Assembly: GCF_001680005.1 (NCBI RefSeq) | Contig: NC_033569.1 | Span: 1-64,000, forward strand | Reading direction: 5' to 3' | DNA: 64,000 bases | Source: Plasmodium coatneyi | Lineage: Eukaryota; Apicomplexa; Aconoidasida; Haemosporida; Plasmodiidae | Shown here: piece by piece, positions 58,912 through 64,000 of the stretch | How positions within the stretch are numbered: position 1 is the first letter of the stretch | How the letters are laid out: every line of letters begins with the position of its first letter | Made by a program: the position numbers and the translations under genes | The notes under the pieces: generated by a model | Database searches by the model: none | The model's input: the letters and a program-made list of their open reading frames with translations, nothing else | Told to the model about the DNA's origin: nothing

Positions 58912-61325
58912 ATGGAGCAGCTTCAGGATGTACAAGAATATAGTGCAAATAATGTCGCTTCGTCGTTAGGGGCAGATAAAAATGACAACCTATTTTTACT
59001 TGCAAAAGAAAATATTTTTCTTGCTTGCATATATATCATCCTTTTTTTTCTGTCCACTAGGATTCTAGTAAGGGCTTATTATCCAGTAAGTTGAAAGAGG
59101 TGCACAGACAATTTTTTTTATGTATAATTACATCGTCTACATATGCAGCATATACACATGGGCATACTTCCAATCCATTTTGCCCTTTCCAATTGATCTA
59201 AAAAGCGCATTTTTGTTTTTTTTTAAACCATTCTCAGTCAATGCTTCAACATGCAGAAGAAATTTGGATGCTTACGAAGTATGACTTAAATAATGGAAAA
59301 GAATCGATGGAAGAATTTAAGAATATGGTTAGAGGACACCTGAAAACGTGTAAGTTCTACATATTGAATGTGCTTGATACCATTCTAGGAGTAATAATTA
59401 GAAAATTGAAAAGTACCCACGAAGGTGTCCAAAATGTTCAACGATATGCGACACAGGATATTTCAATAAATTCATGTTATGGTCATAAACATGGTGACGA
59501 CCCTGATGATGAGAATGATGATGATTATGATGAGGAGGACGACGTTGATGGCAAAAATGATGCAGATGAATTTCACGATTGCAAGGATGACAGTGAAGAG
59601 CAGGATAAAAACCAAAATGATTCTATGGAAAAAGGATTAAGTGATAGTTCCATGACAAATGTTAACAGTGATATGGAAAGTGAAGGATCAAACGACAGTC
59701 TTCCTAAGGTTGGCTTGGAAAACACACCGGAAGATGAGCCAAAAGATAGTTCTACAAAGGAAAATGATGAAGATATGATCATAGAAAAAACTGAGGAGAA
59801 ATCTATGAAAAATACCCAAGATGCCAATAAAGAAGGAACCGCCGATAACGACGTAAAAGAAAATATAATAGAAAAAAAAAATGAAAAAGATGGAAACACA
59901 AACGAAGAAGTAAAACGAGACGAACATGTGACAATAGAACGTGACACAAAAGGACAATCGAAGTCAGGAACAGGTGAAGAATTAAAACTTAAAAAGGGTG
60001 GACCATCGAAACATGAAACGGGTGGACTAACAAAATGGGAAAAGATTGGACCATCGAAACAAGCAACCGGCACAGTAGTGAAAAGTGCTACCAGGTCAGT
60101 GGTGAAAAGTGATGCCAGTGCAGTATCGAAAAGTGATGCCAGTGCAGTATCGAAAAGTGATGCCAGTGAAGTATCGAAAAGTGATGCCAGTGCGGTAGTG
60201 AAAAGTGATGCCAACGTAGTAGCGAAAAGTGATGCCAGTGCAGTAGTGAAAAGTGATGCCAGTGCAGTATCGAAAAGTGATGCCAACGTAGTAGCGAAAA
60301 GTGCTACCAGCTCAGTAGTTAAAAGTGCTACCAGCGCAGTAGCGAAAAGTGATGCCAGCGGAGTAGCAAAGCGCGATACGACGGGGGTTCCTAAGCGTGA
60401 AACATCGGGGCAAGAGAACCTCAAAAAAAACGAACAAACGAAGGGCAAGACAAATGAAGAATTAATAAATACGACACAGGAAACGAGTGCCGGAATAAAT
60501 CCAGATAAAGGGAAAAAAATCCTAAACCTAAAAAATGTAATTCCAAAAGATAAAGAAAGCGGTGATAAAGGTGTAAATTTTGATAAATCAGATAAAAACG
60601 AACTAACAGAAGAATGGAAAGTTAATGAATGGAATAAATGGATGCGTCAGTTAGAAGAACAGTGGCATTTTTTCTTTATTGGTCTGGAAACCAAAACAGA
60701 CGACTGGATGAAAGAAAAAGAAAAAGACCTTCAAACATGGATAACAGAAATGGAAACTAAGTGGATGAATTACAACCACAATTTTGATATAGAATATAAT
60801 ACTAATCTTTACAAAAAATATCTAATGTGGGATCCAAATGACTGGAAAACATGGATAAGAACAGTTGGAAAAAGACTAATGGAAAATGATTGGATTAAGT
60901 GGGTAGAAGATCATGAAAGTAAATTGAATGAATGGGTTAACTATGACTGGTTCCAATGGAAATCCTTAAAGAATTCTAATTGGGTAATGAATGAATGGAA
61001 AATTGATGAACATGAATATTGGGAAGAATGGCAAAATAGCAATTTGACCCTGTGGCTACAAAAAAAAAAAAGAAAAAAATATTTAACATGGAAAAACAGG
61101 ATCGAAAGAGAAAAGTCAGAATGGGACAGTTGGGTTCAATCAAAAGAAAAGTTAATTTCAAAAAGTAAAACCGGTAAATGGATAAAATGGAAAAATGAAA
61201 AACGATTATTATTTAACGATTGGATGGAAAACTTTATAAACACATGGATCAACAGGAAGCAGTGGAATTCATGGATTATAGAGAGACGAGATGTACTTTC
61301 CCGAAGGGCATCGTCTTCATATTGA
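58912..61325 (+). CDS. Long tryptophan-rich antigen with acidic region and octapeptide repeats
   Basis: Exon 1 (58912-59085) encodes MEQLQDVQEYSANNVASS and a membrane segment near residues 34-49 (NIFLACIYIILFFLST), donor GTAAGT. Exon 2 (59238-61325, acceptor TTCTCAG) continues in phase, about 753 residues. After a Leu/Ile-rich helical part come an acidic stretch (residues about 138-187, DDENDDDYDEEDD), a Lys/Glu-rich part, about 13 copies of an eight-residue repeat SDASAV(S/V)K at 60071-60390, and the Trp-rich domain at about 516-742 (EEWKVNEWNKW to NTWINRKQWNSW). The last domain places it in the same family as the Trag gene at 54940. The acidic and repeat parts are insertions relative to that gene and may act as flexible or immunodominant spacers (inference). 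Confidence 0.9.
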
Positions 61326-63689
61326 TATTCGATCCAATCAAAACTTTAATAAAAAAAAAAAAAGTTATCACCTTATCATGTATTGTTAATTTGGAATATC
61401 CTTTTCTCACTATTACTGAAGAATAGGCTCATAAATTAACAGAAGATCATGAACAAGTGCCAGGGCCCTCCAAAAAAAAAAAATTGTAATTTTCCAATTT
61501 TCCTTATTAAAATGTATTCGTATTTCCCCATAAAGATGAATATCATAGGGAAAAGTAAAAGGAAAATTATTTGAAGGCGAAAAATTAAAACGCCATTCTT
61601 AAATTGCCAACTAGTATATTAATGTTAATAAAACATTAAAGGGAATTATTTTAAGAATTTTTCTGTATTTTCACATATGTGCATATATTAAAATAGATAT
61701 TCCCTTAATCTTTTTTTATTGTTTGTTCATAGAGTATGTTTTCAATATTGGGAAAATAAATCTCCCTAAAATTATTAAAATTTTTCTTTTTTTTGTTTTT
61801 GAAAAGATGTCTTTTATACATCGTCAATCTGTACAGCAAATAAACATAATTATTTGAATTTCTATAATGTTTGTTTATAAAATTTTTATATATTAGTTTC
61901 TCTGATTAGCTAATTAATTGGTATAAATTCCCATTTTTAGTAGTATGGGGTTTACAATAAACGAAACTTTTTCCATTTCTTTTTTTTTTTTGAACTTCCC
62001 TACTGCGCATTTATTTTGGCGTACCATTTTACGCCATCACTTGAAATGCATCATTTAAAAGATTCACCTTTAATTTGAATGTATATTTTTCAATACAAGG
62101 TCATGTGAACGTCTATTTTAATTTTTAATAAAGTTATTCTTATTATTACTACTTTAAATGAATAATTTAGCGTAACCTTTAAATTTTAAAAATGATAAAT
62201 GATGGTGCTTTCTTCCACGTCCAGTAACAGTGTACACATATACATATGTATTATACATATATGAATTATTTTTAAAAAAAAAAAAAAAAAAAATCATTTC
62301 AATGGTTCAACGATTTAATCATTTTAATGCATGATGGTTTATTTACCACTCAACGTTTAGGTATATAATCTTCTGCATTAAGAATAACACTTGAAAATAT
62401 ATTTATTCTTATATTTCCATATTTATATATTTTTATACTTGTATGTCTGATTGCTTCTTTATTTTCCTTCCGATTCAGTAAATGTATTCTTTTTTACATG
62501 AAAAATAATGTCTTATATTTTACATGAATTACCTTATATTTATGATAAACCGTTTAGTTGATATACACGCGTTTATTAAATAGAAGCAGTATTTATAATA
62601 TTAAGACTTTTAACTACATTGAAGAAATTTAAATTGTGAACAAATGAAAGGCCGCTTTCTCAGTGAAAACAAACTGTCCAAATGTATATAATGTACAAGT
62701 GTATATGCATATATATATACATGTGTATATTTATTTATACGTGCAATGCGCCTACTTGATAAGGTCCCCCTCAAGGTGAACAACCGAACATAAAAAACAT
62801 AAACGTGTAGTGTATGGCACTCCTACAGTACAAGACCATGCAGCAGCCCTATTATTCACCGTCCTTGTCCCATTATATAAAGATTTAGAAACTTCTACTC
62901 GAATAAACGGCACTGGTAGAAATATGAGGAGCTGCCCCTCTTTTTAATCATTTGCCTTAATTGTTAAGGCAGCCAAAAATATCGAGAAATTGCTTGTGCA
63001 TATAACATATATATAATGTATATATGTACGTACGGCAAATAAAATAATAAAAAAAGGTTAAAGCAGAAGAGGCTCAATTATGAACGCACAATTTTGTACT
63101 ATTCCTTACGAGTTATAAGGGCGAACAAAATAACCCTTCTTTATTATTTTGAATGTTTGCGCTATTGTGCTAATCTTTTGCTAAGTATAATAAATTTCGA
63201 TATTTAAATAACAAAAAAAAAAAATAAAAATAAGATCAAAAATGTCCGGCGTGCTGCAAAAGAGCAACCGGAAAAGCATAAAACTGCATAGTGCATGTTA
63301 AAACAAAAAAAGATAATGAAATTGTAACAAAAAAAATACAAATGCTTGAAGCATTGCAACTCTTATGCCTCATAATAATACCCATCAACGAAGCAACTTA
63401 TAAAAATTTGCTATGAAAGAAGAATAGATCAATTAAAAAATTTCAAAAAAACCCACAGGTGTGCCCCTGCACACATGTCTAAATTAGTCACACAGTACTT
63501 TCGCTAAACGCAAAATGCAGCAGCGGTCATTCTTCTGCTTATGAATTGTACTCCCCGCTGACTGTTCGAAACCTTCCAATGTATTTAAATATCAAATTCT
63601 GATTGAAACATTATAAATATACGAAAGAGCGACATATGCATGTTTTTTTTTTTTTTCTTCTTTTTTGTATGAACTTCTCCCCCTTTTAT
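61326..63689. other. AT-rich spacer
   Basis: Sequence is AT-rich with A runs (62275-62293) and TA microsatellites near 62710-62730. No gene is supported. It separates the rightward Trag gene from the leftward gene at the window edge, so it is a shared 3' region. Confidence 0.55.
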
Positions 63690-64000
63690 TCATAGGTATT
63701 GTTCACTTTCGTCAAAGGTAACTTCAATAATTTCCTCCTCTTCTCGTTTATTTGAATATATATCCCACTCAATGTTCCCCTTATCTGTTCCGAAATCTTC
63801 TTCTCCTGCTTCATCATTGTTAGATGTAAAAATTGTGAATCCAGCAGTTGAACAAATAACAAATGCTACCGCAATTCCTGCAGCATATCTAAAAGTCTCT
63901 CCTGAGGTTTTTCTGCCCGAATAATTATTTTCATCATGAGATTCATTTTCCTCATTGTCATAAGAATAGTTGCCATCAGTTTTATTACTTTCTCTCAATC
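63690..64000 (-). CDS. C-terminal end of a membrane protein, possibly RBP/NBP family (partial)
   Basis: The minus-strand frame is open to the right edge and ends at TAA by 63690, so only the last ~103 residues are seen. It has an Asn/Glu/Asp/Ser-rich outside part (GNYSYDNEENESHDE), a single membrane helix (FRYAAGIAVAFVICSTAGFTIF) and a short acidic tail ending EEIIEVTFDESEQYL. This single helix plus acidic cytoplasmic tail is typical of Plasmodium invasion ligands. The phrase before and in the helix resembles reticulocyte/normocyte-binding proteins, which I recall ending with a similar Glu/Val/Asp tail. The match is from memory and the helix region is short, so another type I membrane protein is possible. 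Confidence 0.45.
   Translation of the reverse strand, partial: LRESNKTDGNYSYDNEENESHDENNYSGRKTSGETFRYAAGIAVAFVICSTAGFTIFTSNNDEAGEEDFGTDKGNIEWDIYSNKREEEEIIEVTFDESEQYL

Noticed and set aside
59573..60448. Minus-strand frame opposite the Trag repeats
   Set aside because: Shadow of the SDASAVxK repeat coding; no supporting features.

Overview
The window is one chromosome end of a simian malaria parasite, most likely Plasmodium knowlesi, with the sister species P. coatneyi as the alternative. Four things point there. The first 250 bases are degenerate telomere repeats of the AACCCTAAA/AACCCTGAA type. KIR-type variant genes (the PIR superfamily of P. knowlesi and relatives) sit beside a SICA-type gene. 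An internal block of GGGTTTA/GGGTTCA repeats lies inside the subtelomere, a known feature of this clade. One KIR protein carries a segment that strongly resembles host CD99, which was reported for P. knowlesi KIR proteins. Genes have short first exons, GT-AG introns and AT-rich spacers. All multi-exon models here were joined by hand from reading frames and splice signals.

Layout. 1-253 telomere. 254-27.6 kb is the variant-antigen zone: a broken KIR end (-), a KIR gene (+, 2694-3945), a two-domain KIR gene (+, 5201-7761), a 2.8 kb tandem array, two KIR genes (-, 11322-12717 and 14633-16296), a 4.3 kb spacer rich in short repeats, a KIR gene (+, 20623-22229), a short four-exon SICA gene (-, 23398-25600), an inverted interstitial telomere-like block (26.6-27.3 kb) and a probable SICA tail relic. 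27.7-63.7 kb is AT-rich and gene-poor, with two-exon genes for predicted exported or host-cell-interacting proteins: a large lysine-rich repeat protein (-, 32482-36010), a PHIST-like protein (-, 41315-42245), a small exported-type protein (-, 45221-45893), an exported protein with a clean PEXEL motif (+, 50729-52197) and two tryptophan-rich antigens (+, 54940-56180 and 58912-61325). The right edge cuts a minus-strand gene whose end (membrane helix plus acidic tail) resembles a reticulocyte/normocyte-binding protein.

The recognised genes form a surface and host-remodelling set, not a metabolic pathway: KIR and SICA proteins are variant antigens exposed at the infected red cell, the PEXEL/PHIST-type proteins are expected to be exported into the host cell, and Trag and RBP-type proteins interact with red cells. 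No novel enzymatic system was seen. The points most worth follow-up are the CD99-like segment in the KIR gene at 14633-16296, the two-domain KIR gene, the array between convergent KIR genes (dense Myb-type motifs, 509-bp higher-order duplication), two GC-rich islands that could be Pol III RNAs, and an unassigned Cys-rich reading frame at 52331-52489.
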